Below are positions 50,991 through 59,928 of a stretch of DNA of 64,000 bases, one piece after another. The notes beneath the pieces are model-generated. The model was not told where the DNA came from, did not search any database, and saw only the letters and a list, made by a program, of their open reading frames with translations. Origin of the DNA: Streptomyces diacarni (lineage in GTDB: Bacteria > Actinomycetota > Actinomycetes > Streptomycetales > Streptomycetaceae); contig NZ_QOIN01000061.1 of the NCBI RefSeq assembly GCF_003323715.1, positions 62,001 to 126,000 on the forward strand, given 5' to 3'. Within the stretch, counting starts at the first letter, position 1; each line of letters starts with the position of its first letter. The position numbers were made by a program, and so were the translations under genes.

Positions 50991-51968
50991 ATGACCGAGG
51001 TGTCCTCGCTCACCGGGCGGCTGCTCGTCGCCACACCGGTGCTGGCCGACCCGAACTTCGACCGCGCGGTGGTGCTCCTCCTCGACCACGACGAGGCGGG
51101 CTCACTGGGCGTCGTCCTCAACCGCCCCACCCCGGTGGACGTCGGCGACATTTTGGAGCCGTGGGCTCCCCTCGCCGGCGAGCCGGGCGTCGTCTTCCAG
51201 GGCGGCCCTGTCTCCCTCGACGCCGCCCTCGGCGTCGCCGTGGTCCCCTCCCGAAGAACGGGGCGGGGCGACGGTGACGTGGGTACCGGCACGGATGCGG
51301 ATGCGGGCGCCGATGGCGAAGAGGAGAGCGACGGGGGCGGCACTGCTCGTGGCGGCGGCGCTCGCGGCGGCGCGGCCGATGCCGGGGCCGGTGTTGCGGA
51401 GGGCGGCTCCGAGCCCGGTGGGGATGTGAGCGGGGGTACGGGCTCGGGTGCGGCTGCCGGCACGGGTGCCGGTGCGGAAGCGGTTGCCGGCACGGGTGCC
51501 GGATCCGGCTCCAAGGCGGGGTCGGAAACCGGGTCAGGACCCGGGACTGAGGCCGGCGCCGATGCCGGGTCCGGGGCCGGGGACGGGACCGTCGAGCCGG
51601 ACACCGGCGGGGCCGGGGACGCGGCGGGTTCCATGGAGGCCATGGAGGCCATGGAAGCCGTGCTCGACACCGACGGCCCCCTCGGATGGCGCCGGGTGCA
51701 CGGCGCCATCGGCCTCGTCGACCTGGAGGCCCCGCCCGAACTGCTCGCCGCCGAACTGGGCTCCCTGCGGATCTTCGCCGGGTACGCGGGCTGGGGCCCC
51801 GGGCAACTGGAGAAGGAGCTGTCCGAAGGCGCGTGGTACGTGGTCGAGTCCGAGCCCGGCGACGTCTCCTCGCCCGACCCCGAGCGGCTGTGGCGGTCGG
51901 TACTGCGGCGGCAGCGCAGCGAGTTGGCGCTGGTCGCGACGTACCCCGACGACCCCTCCCTGAACTGA
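50991..51968 (+). CDS. YqgE/AlgH family protein with a large low-complexity insert
   Basis: 325 residues; family members are about 190. The domain is split: N-half 1-86 (LTGRLLVATPVLADPNFDRAVVLLLDHDEAGSLGVVLNRP, FQGGPVSLDAALGVAVV), then about 135 residues of Gly/Ala/Glu/Thr repeats (including MEAMEAMEA), then the C-half 226-325 (HGAIGLVDLEAPPELL, LRIFAGYAGWGPGQLEKEL, DPERLWRSVLRRQ), which is conserved. No frameshift. ATG at 50991. Family function is unclear; AlgH in Pseudomonas affects alginate regulation. Confidence 0.9.
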   Translation: MTEVSSLTGRLLVATPVLADPNFDRAVVLLLDHDEAGSLGVVLNRPTPVDVGDILEPWAPLAGEPGVVFQGGPVSLDAALGVAVVPSRRTGRGDGDVGTGTDADAGADGEEESDGGGTARGGGARGGAADAGAGVAEGGSEPGGDVSGGTGSGAAAGTGAGAEAVAGTGAGSGSKAGSETGSGPGTEAGADAGSGAGDGTVEPDTGGAGDAAGSMEAMEAMEAVLDTDGPLGWRRVHGAIGLVDLEAPPELLAAELGSLRIFAGYAGWGPGQLEKELSEGAWYVVESEPGDVSSPDPERLWRSVLRRQRSELALVATYPDDPSLN

Positions 51969-52096
51969 CCGCAGCCCCATGGCCCGGGGCCCCGGCCCCC
52001 GAGGCGGTACGCCCGGCGCGGCAGGGCCCCGCAGGGGTGACGCGGGTCACCGCCCATGCCTGACGTGTCACGGGCGCATGAGTACCCTTGGACCGC

Positions 52097-52399
52097 ATGA
52101 GCACTCTTGAGCCCGAGCGCGGGGCGGGCACCGGCACACTCGTCGAACCGACCCCGCAGACATCGCACGGTGACGGCGACCACGAGCGGTTCGCCCACTA
52201 TGTCCAGAAGGACAAGATCATGGCGAGCGCGATGGACGGTACGCCCGTCGTCGCGCTCTGCGGCAAGGTGTGGGTCCCGGGGCGCGACCCCAAGAAGTAC
52301 CCGGTCTGCCCCATGTGCAAGGAGATCTACGAGACCATGGGCCCCAACGGGGACAACGGCAAGGGCGGTAAGGACGGCAAGGGCGGCGGCAAGAAGTAG
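52097..52399 (+). CDS. DUF3039 family small protein
   Basis: 100 residues. Central motif HYVQKDKIMASAMDGTPVVALCGKVWVPGRDPKKYPVCPMCKEIYE, with three cysteines that probably bind zinc; Gly/Lys-rich tail. ATG chosen; a TTG nine bases earlier would give three more residues. Conserved small actinobacterial protein of unknown role, neighbour of yqgE. Confidence 0.85.
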   Translation: MSTLEPERGAGTGTLVEPTPQTSHGDGDHERFAHYVQKDKIMASAMDGTPVVALCGKVWVPGRDPKKYPVCPMCKEIYETMGPNGDNGKGGKDGKGGGKK

Positions 52400-53024
52400 C
52401 CCCCGGGCCTGTCAGCGCCGGCTCAGCGCTGAGCGCCCCGCGCCCGCGCGCACCCGCGTAGTGCCGCAGCATGCGAACCGCGCCTCGTCCGCCCTCTTCC
52501 GGGAGAGCGGGTCGGGGCGCGGCGTGTGCTGCCTGCCGCGCGGCGCGCGCTGAGTGCGTGGTGGGCTCTTGGCCCGGCCCGGCCCGGCCTTGCCCGGCCC
52601 GGGCATGGGGGAGCGGCGGGAGGCGTCCCCGTCCCTGAGAGCGCCCCCCACCACGAATCCCGCCCCCTCCCCGGACGAACGCGACTGGACGTCGCTGCCC
52701 GGAACGAGAGGACCGATCTTCGGTACCGAGGAGTTCGATGGCGGTCCCCGCGGAAAAGTTCACGGCGAGCTCAGATAATTTCTCCGCCCGGCAGAGCCGC
52801 ACTGTCTTCTGAGCCGCACGACCCGCACCAGCCCAGAAAGAGGCCGCCCCTCGGGAGCGGCGGGGGCAGGGCCACAGTGCCCTGCCGGCCCAGGGGTTGG
52901 GCGTCGGCTTCCACGGGCTACCCGCTGAGCGGTTTCCACCCCGCTGAGCGATCGTTCCGACACCTCGACTCGGCGCTCTCTTCCCGGGAAGACCGAACAG
53001 CACCGAGACCTGTGGCGCGAAGCG
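52400..53024. other. Intergenic region, no recognised gene
   Basis: 625 bases. It holds a perfect palindrome GCTCAGCGCTGAGC (52421-52434) near the end of the DUF3039 gene and a run of CCCGG repeats (about 52572-52605), otherwise nothing recognisable. Open frames here look like shadow frames. It may be the boundary where the P450 module was inserted. Confidence 0.5.
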
Positions 53025-53522
53025 TCAGTGAGCCGGGTCGGTGGGGGTGCTCGTCTCGGGTGAGCGGTCCAAGGACAGCCCTTCCAGTCGTTCGATGCTC
53101 TGGTTGAGCTGACTCAGCAGGGTCAGGAAGTGCTGAGTCGTCGTGTCCGTCCACTCCGTGGTCCTGATGAGGCGTGCGGCGCCTTCGAGGCTGATCTCCC
53201 GGTCGACTCTGAGCCGCTCCAGGCCCAGGGTGGTGGGCCGGTACTTGCGCGCCATGCCGCCGTCGGGGTCGGGGATGCGCTCCACCAAACCCATTTTGAG
53301 CATGGGGCTGACCTGGCGGTTGATGGTGGAGACATTGACCTGGAAGGTGTGGGCCAGTTCTTTGAGCGTGAGCGGATCACCGGCTTCCAGGCGGGTGAGC
53401 AGCACGTAGGCGGAACGTTCCAGGGTCTGGCCCGAGCGGGGCCCGCGTGAGGCGACGAAGTGCCGGCACAGGAGGGTCAGCTCCCGTTCGAGGTCGATGA
53501 GCCGGCGCTCTTCTTCGTCCAT
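53025..53522 (-). CDS. MarR family transcriptional regulator
   Basis: 165 residues. Winged helix-turn-helix: SAYVLLTRLEAGDPLTLKELAHTFQVNVSTINRQVSPMLKMGLVERIPDPDGGMARKYRPT. ATG at 53522 with GGAAGGACAGG upstream. Divergent from a P450 operon; MarR proteins of this kind typically repress adjacent efflux or detoxification genes until they bind a phenolic or drug-like ligand. Confidence 0.92.
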   Translation of the reverse strand: MDEEERRLIDLERELTLLCRHFVASRGPRSGQTLERSAYVLLTRLEAGDPLTLKELAHTFQVNVSTINRQVSPMLKMGLVERIPDPDGGMARKYRPTTLGLERLRVDREISLEGAARLIRTTEWTDTTTQHFLTLLSQLNQSIERLEGLSLDRSPETSTPTDPAH

Positions 53523-53626
53523 GACCCTGTCCTTCCCGCACCGACACGTCGACATGGCCCCATCATCGCGTACGCCTCCTGCCTGCTTGCCTTCGCACTC
53601 TCAGCGGTCTGCGCATGAGGGCGTTT

Positions 53627-53677
53627 GTGCACAATGCAATGCATGTGTAGGGTGAACAATGCATGCATGGTGAACAA
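53627..53677. promoter_or_regulatory. Repeated MarR operator candidates before the P450 operon
   Basis: Three copies of GTG(A/C)ACAA at 53627-53634, 53652-53659 and 53670-53677, interleaved with palindromes ATGCAATGCAT (53634-53644) and ATGCATGCAT (53659-53668), in the 204-base region between the MarR gene and the P450. Confidence 0.6.
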
Positions 53678-53726
53678 CAAGTGTGTGCGCTGCTCTGCCT
53701 CCCCCCCACGAACAAAGGAGTAACGC

Positions 53727-54950
53727 GTGAGCGCAGATCCGTCCGAGGGGCAAGCCGCCCTCGCCTATCCGACGGCGCGCGGATGCCCCTTCAGCCCGCC
53801 AGCCGAGTTCAGCCGGCTCCGTGCCATCCCGGGGCTGCCGAGGGTCCAGGCGCTGGAAGGCGCCGAGCCGCGGCTGATCACCCGATACGAGGACGCCAAG
53901 ACCATCCTGTCGAGCACGGGCCTCTCCGCCCGGTTCGACAGCCCGGGCTTCCCCCTGTTCAGCCCCAGTGACGTGCAGCAGCGGGACGACAGGAACGAAA
54001 GTCTGATCCGTACTGACGACCCCGACCACCTGACGCAGCGACGCCGGCTGGCTCGGCACTTCACGGTCAAGCGGGTGCACGCCCTGCGCGAGGACATCCA
54101 GCGGACGGTCGACGAGGCTGTCGACGAGCTGCTGGCGGAGGGCTCGCCCGCCGACCTGGTGAAGCTGGTGGCCCGGCCCATACCGGCCCGGGTCATCTGC
54201 CTGCTGCTGGGCGTGCCCTACGCGGACCACGCCTTCTTCGAGGACGCCGCCTCCCGTGCGCTGGCCGGCGACTCGGACCCGGACGAGGTGCGCGTCGCCC
54301 TGGGCGAGCTGGCCGCGTACCTGGACGCGCTGGTGGGCGAGCGGATCAGCGAAGCCGACGGCGACGACGTGCTCTCACAGCTCGCCCGCGACCTCGTGCT
54401 GCCCGGCACGATCGACCGGCCGGAACTGGTCACCATCGCCATGACCCTGCTCGTCGCGGGCTTCGAGACCACGGGCAACATGATCGGCCTGGGCACCGCG
54501 CTGTTCCTGCGCCATCCCGCCCAGCGGGAGTTGTTCCTCGCCGGTGACGAGGCGGCGCAGGCAGAGGCGATCGAGGAACTGCTGCGGTACCTGTCCGTCG
54601 CCCACCACCCGCGGCAGTTCGCCGTCAGGGAGGAGATGACGGTCGGCGACTGCCCCCTCCGTCCCGGAGACGGTGTGCTCATCTCCCTGCCCTCGGCCAA
54701 CCGCGACTCCGCGGCCTTCGAGGACCCGGACGTCTTCGACGTGCGGCGTCCCGCACGTGGGCACCTCGCCTTCAGCCACGGCACGCACCAGTGCCTCGGC
54801 CAGGCGCTGGCCCGCCTGGAACTGCTGCTGACCTTCCGCACCCTGTTCACGCGGGTGCCCACCCTGCGTGAAGCCGAGGATTCCGGCCCGTACGACCTCA
54901 AGCAGCACAGCCGTATCCACGGACTCAACTCTTTCACCGTTGCCTGGTAG
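53727..54950 (+). CDS. Cytochrome P450
   Basis: 407 residues, soluble bacterial P450. Haem-binding loop FSHGTHQCLGQAL, I-helix AGFETTGN with the acid-alcohol Glu-Thr pair, ExxR in EELLRYL, and CPFSPPAEFSRLRA at the N-terminus as in CYP105/107-like enzymes. GTG with AAAGGAG upstream. Electrons come from the ferredoxin 11 bases downstream and the reductase after it. Substrate unknown; the MarR/efflux context suggests a xenobiotic or antibiotic. Confidence 0.95.
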   Translation: MSADPSEGQAALAYPTARGCPFSPPAEFSRLRAIPGLPRVQALEGAEPRLITRYEDAKTILSSTGLSARFDSPGFPLFSPSDVQQRDDRNESLIRTDDPDHLTQRRRLARHFTVKRVHALREDIQRTVDEAVDELLAEGSPADLVKLVARPIPARVICLLLGVPYADHAFFEDAASRALAGDSDPDEVRVALGELAAYLDALVGERISEADGDDVLSQLARDLVLPGTIDRPELVTIAMTLLVAGFETTGNMIGLGTALFLRHPAQRELFLAGDEAAQAEAIEELLRYLSVAHHPRQFAVREEMTVGDCPLRPGDGVLISLPSANRDSAAFEDPDVFDVRRPARGHLAFSHGTHQCLGQALARLELLLTFRTLFTRVPTLREAEDSGPYDLKQHSRIHGLNSFTVAW

Positions 54951-54961
54951 GAGGCCCACGC

Positions 54962-55159
54962 ATGAAGATCACCATTGATGAAGGCAAGTGCGTCGGCGCC
55001 GGCCAGTGCGTCCTGGTCGCCCCCGACGTGTTCGACCAACGCGACGAGGACGGGGTCGCCGTCCTGCTTACCGAGGAGACGCCGGAAGACGAGCGCCCCC
55101 GCGTTCAGGAGGCCGCCCGCGTGTGCCCCGCAGCGGCCATCGCGACGGACGGCCGGTGA
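54962..55159 (+). CDS. 3Fe-4S ferredoxin, P450 partner
   Basis: 65 residues. CVGAGQCVLVAP supplies two cluster Cys (Cys-x5-Cys with no third), the CPAAAI near the C-terminus the last: the pattern of single [3Fe-4S] ferredoxins serving CYPs. Overlaps the reductase start by GTGA. Confidence 0.95.
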   Translation: MKITIDEGKCVGAGQCVLVAPDVFDQRDEDGVAVLLTEETPEDERPRVQEAARVCPAAAIATDGR

Positions 55160-56373
55160 GCCGGCACATCGTCGTCGTCGGAACCGGCGCCGCCGGCCTG
55201 GGCGTAGCCCAGGAGCTGCGGCACCTGGGCTACGACGAGGCCCTCACCCTCGTCGGCGCGGAGAACCACCCGCCCTACGACAGGCCGCCGCTGTCCAAGC
55301 GCTTCCTCACCGGCGCTGCGGACGCCGAACAGCTCTGGCTGGCCGGACCGGACACGCTCGACCGGCTCGGCGCCACCGTGCACCGGGGGCGCCGGGCGAC
55401 CGGCGCCGACCTCGCCGCCCGCACCGTCAGCCTGGACGACGGACGGCGACTCCCGTACACCGACCTGGTCATCGCCACGGGTGTCACGCCTCGCACGCTT
55501 CCCGGCATCGCCGAGCACGCCGGTGCCGTGACGCTGAAGACGCTCGAAGACGCGCACTCCCTGACCGGACGCTTGCGTCCGGGCCGGCGCCTGGTCGTGG
55601 TCGGCGGCGGATTCCTCGGCACCGAGACGGCATGGACGGCGCTGTCCATGGGGTGCGAGGTCACCCTGGTGACCCCGACGCCCACCGTGTTGCCAGGGCT
55701 CGGCGAGCAGGTCGGTTCCCTCACGGGGGAGCGGCTCGCCGCGGCCGGCGCCACGGTGCTGACCGGCACAGCCGTCGAGGCGGTACGCCAGGGCGATGGC
55801 CCGCCCGGAAGCGGAGACCTCCGGGTCCTGCTGGACAACGGCACCCGGCTGCCCGCCGATACCGTACTCACCGCGATCGGCTCGGCGCCGGACGTGGGCT
55901 GGTGCGGCACGACGGGGCTCGACCTGGCGGACGGTATCCGGTGCGACGCGGTGGGCCGCGCCGCACCGGGCGTCCACGCCTGCGGCGACGTCGCGGCCTG
56001 GTACTGCCCGCCGCACGGCCGGCACCTACGCCTGGAACACCGGATGCACGCGGGGGACCAGGCCCGCGTGGTCGCGGCGGACCTGCTGGGCGGGCACCGA
56101 GAGCTGGACTGGGTGCCGTTCTTCTGGACGGACCAGGGACCGCACAAGATCGTCGTACACGGGCTCATCACGCCCGAGGCGGAGTTCGAGACGCATGAGG
56201 CCGACACGGAACACGATCGCTTCACGGGGGTCTACCGGACGAACGGACGCGTGTGCGCCGTCCTCGGCTGGAACGCCCCGAAACAGATCCTGCGCCTGCG
56301 CCGCGAACTGCTCACCGGCCCCCAAACCGCTCTCGGCACTCCCCCACCCGCGGGCGCGCCGAAGCCCGGATAA
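55156..56373 (+). CDS. NAD(P)H ferredoxin reductase (FAD-dependent)
   Basis: 405 residues. FAD loop VVGTGAAGLGVA at the N-terminus, NAD loop VVVGGGFLGTETAW in the middle, ACGDVAAW of the second FAD motif and a C-terminal reductase domain. GTG start; the frame is open upstream within the ferredoxin gene in another phase. Completes the P450 redox chain. Confidence 0.94.
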   Translation: MSRHIVVVGTGAAGLGVAQELRHLGYDEALTLVGAENHPPYDRPPLSKRFLTGAADAEQLWLAGPDTLDRLGATVHRGRRATGADLAARTVSLDDGRRLPYTDLVIATGVTPRTLPGIAEHAGAVTLKTLEDAHSLTGRLRPGRRLVVVGGGFLGTETAWTALSMGCEVTLVTPTPTVLPGLGEQVGSLTGERLAAAGATVLTGTAVEAVRQGDGPPGSGDLRVLLDNGTRLPADTVLTAIGSAPDVGWCGTTGLDLADGIRCDAVGRAAPGVHACGDVAAWYCPPHGRHLRLEHRMHAGDQARVVAADLLGGHRELDWVPFFWTDQGPHKIVVHGLITPEAEFETHEADTEHDRFTGVYRTNGRVCAVLGWNAPKQILRLRRELLTGPQTALGTPPPAGAPKPG

Positions 56374-56433
56374 CCGCGCCGTTCACTCGCCGTCCGCGCC
56401 AGCGGACCGCAGACCCCCTCGAGGAGAGCTCTC

Positions 56434-57909
56434 TTGTCCACCCGTTCCGCCCGCACGCGGGGGCCGGGCACGATCACCGCCGTGATCGCCCTCAGCGGCA
56501 TCGTCGTGTCGCTCATGCAGACACTGGTCGTACCGATCATCCCGCAACTGCCGCACCTGCTCGACGCCTCGGCCTCCAACGCGTCGTGGGTGGTCACCGC
56601 CACGCTCCTCGCGGCGGCCGTGGTCACCCCGATCGCGGGCCGACTCGGCGACATGTACGGCAAACGGCGGGTCGTCATCGTCAGCCTGCTCGCGCTCATC
56701 GTGGGCTCCCTCGTCTGCGCCGTCTCCGACAGCCTGGTTCCCGTGATCGTGGGACGCGCGTTGCAGGGCCTGGCCACCGGCGTCATACCCGTCGGTATCA
56801 GCGTCCTGCGCGACGAGCTCCCGGCAGCCCGAGTGGGCGGCGCCGTCTCCCTGGTCAGCGCCACGCTCGGCGTCGGCGGCGCGATCGGTCTGCCGGTGTC
56901 GGCCGCCCTCGTCCAAAACGCGGACTGGCACGTCCTGTTCTGGCTCTCCGCCGCCCTCGGCGTCGTCTGCCTGCTGCTGGTGACCTGGCTGCTGTCCGAG
57001 TCCCCGAACCTGTCCCCGGGACGGTTCGACGCTCCAGGGGCGGTCGGTCTCGCCGGCGGCCTGGTGCTCGCGCTGCTTCCGGTCACCAAGGGCGGCGACT
57101 GGGGCTGGGCAAGCGGCACGACACTGGGCCTGTTCGCGGCGGGCGTCGTCGTTCTGGTCCTGTGGGGCTGGTACGAGACGCGCGTGCCCCAGCCCCTGGT
57201 GGATCTCCGGGTCACCGTGCGCCGACCGGTGCTGTTCACCAACCTGGCGTCCGTCCTGGTCGGATTCGCCATGTACGCCATGTCGCTGACCCTGCCCCAG
57301 CTGCTCCAGTCGCCCGAGGCCACCGGCTACGGGCTGGGCCAGTCCATCCTGGCCGCCGGCCTCGCCCTGGCACCGGGCGGTCTGGTCATGATGGCCCTCT
57401 CACCCGTCTCCGCCCGCATCACCGCCCGATACGGCGCACGCACCTCCCTGCTCACAGGAATCGCCGTCATCGGCATCGGCTACGGCGCCGGCCTGCTGCT
57501 GATGGGGCAGGTGTGGCAGATCGTCCTCACCTCAATGATCATCAGCGCGGGCGTCGGCATCGCCTACGCCGCCATGCCCGCATTGATCATGGACGCCGTC
57601 CCCGTCACCGAGACGGCGTCCGCCAACGGGATCAACGCGCTCATGCGCTCCATCGGCACCTCCACCGCCAGCGCGGTCATGGCAGCCATCCTGGCCAACA
57701 TGACCATGCGGCTCGGCTCGACGCAGCTGCCGACGGAGGGCGGCTTCCGCATGACCTACGTGGTCGCGGTACTCGCCACGGTCGCCGGCCTCCTGCTCAC
57801 CCTCGCGATTCCGCGTACCCGTGCGACCTCATCCCAACGCGGCACGCCGGCCACCCGGAACGCCACACCCGCACAGACCGAGGCGCCGGTCACCGCGAAC
57901 CGGCACTGA
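56434..57909 (+). CDS. MFS drug exporter, DHA2 type
   Basis: 491 residues, about 14 helices. Motif A GRLGDMYGKRRVVIVS and motif C-like GVGGAIGLPVSAALVQ. TTG start with GAGGAGAG upstream. Last gene of the MarR-controlled operon, likely exporting the P450 substrate or product. Confidence 0.93.
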   Translation: MSTRSARTRGPGTITAVIALSGIVVSLMQTLVVPIIPQLPHLLDASASNASWVVTATLLAAAVVTPIAGRLGDMYGKRRVVIVSLLALIVGSLVCAVSDSLVPVIVGRALQGLATGVIPVGISVLRDELPAARVGGAVSLVSATLGVGGAIGLPVSAALVQNADWHVLFWLSAALGVVCLLLVTWLLSESPNLSPGRFDAPGAVGLAGGLVLALLPVTKGGDWGWASGTTLGLFAAGVVVLVLWGWYETRVPQPLVDLRVTVRRPVLFTNLASVLVGFAMYAMSLTLPQLLQSPEATGYGLGQSILAAGLALAPGGLVMMALSPVSARITARYGARTSLLTGIAVIGIGYGAGLLLMGQVWQIVLTSMIISAGVGIAYAAMPALIMDAVPVTETASANGINALMRSIGTSTASAVMAAILANMTMRLGSTQLPTEGGFRMTYVVAVLATVAGLLLTLAIPRTRATSSQRGTPATRNATPAQTEAPVTANRH

Positions 57910-58079
57910 TCACCGGAGCCGGAAGCGGCGGGCCTCGCGGGCCGTGCGGAAGTTGGCGGTGCCCTGAGCGGGCACGGGAACCGAGTGCGCGGGTGCGTGA
58001 GGTGAACCCACCCAGTTCGTACGGGGATTGGGCTGAGGCATGCCCATACACCGAGCGATCAGCTGCTCACGCTTGCTAC

Positions 58080-58106
58080 CGTCAGGTGCACGACAGTCAC
58101 CTGACG
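58080..58106. promoter_or_regulatory. Inverted repeat upstream of the lipoprotein gene
   Basis: CGTCAGGTG (58080-58088) and CACCTGACG (58098-58106), nine-base arms, nine-base centre, 14 bases before the GTG start and just after a possible TGCTACC -10. A repressor site or 5' hairpin. Confidence 0.5.
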
Positions 58107-58120
58107 CTCAGGAGCCCGCC

Positions 58121-58810
58121 GTGCGACTCGCCCGTCCTGCCCACCCGATGGCCGCCGCCACCGCAGCCGCAGTGTTCCTGCTCGCCGGGTGTGGGGGAGG
58201 GGGAGACGGTTCCAAGGACGACAAGATCGACGGAGCCGGGGGCTCGGCGGACAAGTCCGCGAGCCCGAGTAAGAGCGGCGCCCCCGCCGAGGGCGACACC
58301 GCGGACTTCCGCACCTCCGACATCGAGCTTCCCGACGACATCGACATGGTCTTCGCTTGGGAGAAACCGGCTGACGACAATAAGGCTGCTGCTCTTGACG
58401 GCGCTGCGGATTATATGCGGGCGCTTAATCACGGCACCGTCGAACAGGATCCCAAGGACCCGGTTCTCCTGCGGCACACGATCCCCTTGCAGACGGCTGC
58501 GGAGTTCGCCACGGCGAAAATTAAGGCGGACGTGAAGGAAGGGCTCACGGTGACCGGTAAGGAGCGCATTTACAACGAAGAAGTCGGGGATATGGTCAAA
58601 GGGAATTTGATCGAAGTGGCCTTCTGTGTCGATCAGTCCGACTTCTTCAGCAAGGAAATCAAGACCGGTAAGACTCGCCGCACCGAAGCGAGTGACAAGG
58701 ACTACACCCGTTTGACGCTCGTGATGCAGAAGCCGAAGCAGAAGCAGCGAGCATGGAAAGCGCGGACGTTCCTGTTCGAGGGGGAGGCGGTTGAGAAATG
58801 CAAAGGCTGA
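58121..58810 (+). CDS. Lipoprotein, unknown function
   Basis: 229 residues. Signal peptide with lipobox LLAGC at about residue 24, followed by a GGGG/Asp/Lys linker and a folded part (about 65-225) with AWEKPADDNKAAALDGAADYMRAL, two charged clusters and CVDQSDFF. GTG with AGGAG upstream. GC and third-base content are clearly lower than in neighbours. Overlaps the next gene by 13 bases, so both are co-translated. Function not recognised. Confidence 0.85.
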   Translation: MRLARPAHPMAAATAAAVFLLAGCGGGGDGSKDDKIDGAGGSADKSASPSKSGAPAEGDTADFRTSDIELPDDIDMVFAWEKPADDNKAAALDGAADYMRALNHGTVEQDPKDPVLLRHTIPLQTAAEFATAKIKADVKEGLTVTGKERIYNEEVGDMVKGNLIEVAFCVDQSDFFSKEIKTGKTRRTEASDKDYTRLTLVMQKPKQKQRAWKARTFLFEGEAVEKCKG

Positions 58811-59859
58811 CTCCGAGAGTCTCCGTGATCACGGGAGCCTGCCTGGCTTTCCTCGCTCTGGGAGCACCCTCCTCGCAGGCGAGAGATGAACCGTACCTGG
58901 ACGTTGGTGCAGGGTTCACCGACAAGCAGGCTTCAGCGGCGGCGTCAGGCAAGAGAGTCATCACCTACTCGGGCTCTGGTTCCGGCGACGGCTCCGGTGG
59001 GGGCGGCAACCTGTCCGTTCCGGCGGGGAGCAATTGGTCACCGCCGCCGTGCTGGTATGCCCCTACCTATTCACCGAAGGAATTGAAGGCGAAACTTGAG
59101 GACTCTCCGTTCTCGGTGACGGGTCGGTCACCGAATAATGGAGGGAACAAGCAGGAGACGGATTCGGCGATCTGGGAACGCTATACGGAGGGGAAGTACG
59201 AGGACTTCAACCTGGACAAGCAGGGGGAGGGGAGTTTTTGGGCGGCGGTGCCTAATCCGAATGAGCCGGACGCGGCGAAGGCGCAGTCGTGTACGGAGTT
59301 GCCGTTCTGGGTGAAGAACGGTGAGCAGCCGGAGGTGGAGAACGCGATCAGTCCGAAGATTCTGTCCGCTCTGGCGTACGAGCGGATCCAGGTTCCGGAC
59401 ACTGAGGTTGAGCTGAATCCGAAGGACCGGCAGACGGTGAATCTGCCGACGTGGGTGTGGCTGGACAAGGGCACGTACCGGCCGTTGTCGGTGACGGCGT
59501 CCGTCGATCTGGGCGGGGGCGCGAAGATTTCGGCGACGACGACGGTGAAGCCGGAGTCGTTGGCGCTGTCCGCGGGGACGGAGGACGCGAGGCTGCATCC
59601 GGGTTCGGGGGAGTGCCCGGTGGGTGAGGACGGTGGGATCGGGAGCCCGTACGAGAAGGGTTCGGGGAAGAAGACGCCGCCGTGCGGGGTGACGTATCTG
59701 CGGGCGACGCAGGACGGCGGCGGTTACCCGTTGAAGGCGACGCTCACGTGGGACGCCTCGTGGGAGGGCACCGGCGGGGCCGGTGACGACGAGCTGCCGG
59801 ACGGCCGGTTCGGCGACACGCGGAACGTGACCGTCCAGGAGATCCAGTCCATCAACTGA
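58798..59859 (+). CDS. Secreted protein, unknown function
   Basis: 353 residues. Signal peptide at 1-28 (VITGACLAFLALGAPSSQA). A Ser/Gly-rich linker (about 55-75), then a globular region with PPPCWYAPTYSPKEL, YTEGKYEDFNL, ELPFWVKNG, LPTWVWLDKGTYRPLSVTASV and a final TYLRATQDGGGYPLKATLTWDASWEG, of beta-rich character. Two Cys pairs. It starts 13 bases before the lipoprotein ends. Lower GC than the rest. Possibly partner of the lipoprotein; not recognised. Confidence 0.8.
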   Translation: MQRLTPRVSVITGACLAFLALGAPSSQARDEPYLDVGAGFTDKQASAAASGKRVITYSGSGSGDGSGGGGNLSVPAGSNWSPPPCWYAPTYSPKELKAKLEDSPFSVTGRSPNNGGNKQETDSAIWERYTEGKYEDFNLDKQGEGSFWAAVPNPNEPDAAKAQSCTELPFWVKNGEQPEVENAISPKILSALAYERIQVPDTEVELNPKDRQTVNLPTWVWLDKGTYRPLSVTASVDLGGGAKISATTTVKPESLALSAGTEDARLHPGSGECPVGEDGGIGSPYEKGSGKKTPPCGVTYLRATQDGGGYPLKATLTWDASWEGTGGAGDDELPDGRFGDTRNVTVQEIQSIN

Positions 59860-59892
59860 GGGCGAGGGGACGGCCCGCGGCCGGTTCCGCCG

Positions 59893-59920
59893 CCGACCGG
59901 GAGCCCGGCTCCCGGGTCGG
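59893..59920. terminator. Bidirectional hairpin
   Basis: CCGACC-GGGAGCC (59893-59905) pairs with GGCTCCC-GGGTCGG (59907-59920) with one bulged base; sits between convergent genes. Confidence 0.65.
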
Positions 59921-59928
59921 CCGAGCGT

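Noticed and set aside
52526..53107. 193-codon plus-strand frame between DUF3039 and MarR
   Set aside because: Contains no recognisable domain, overlaps the MarR gene on the other strand, and shows no biased third positions on inspection.
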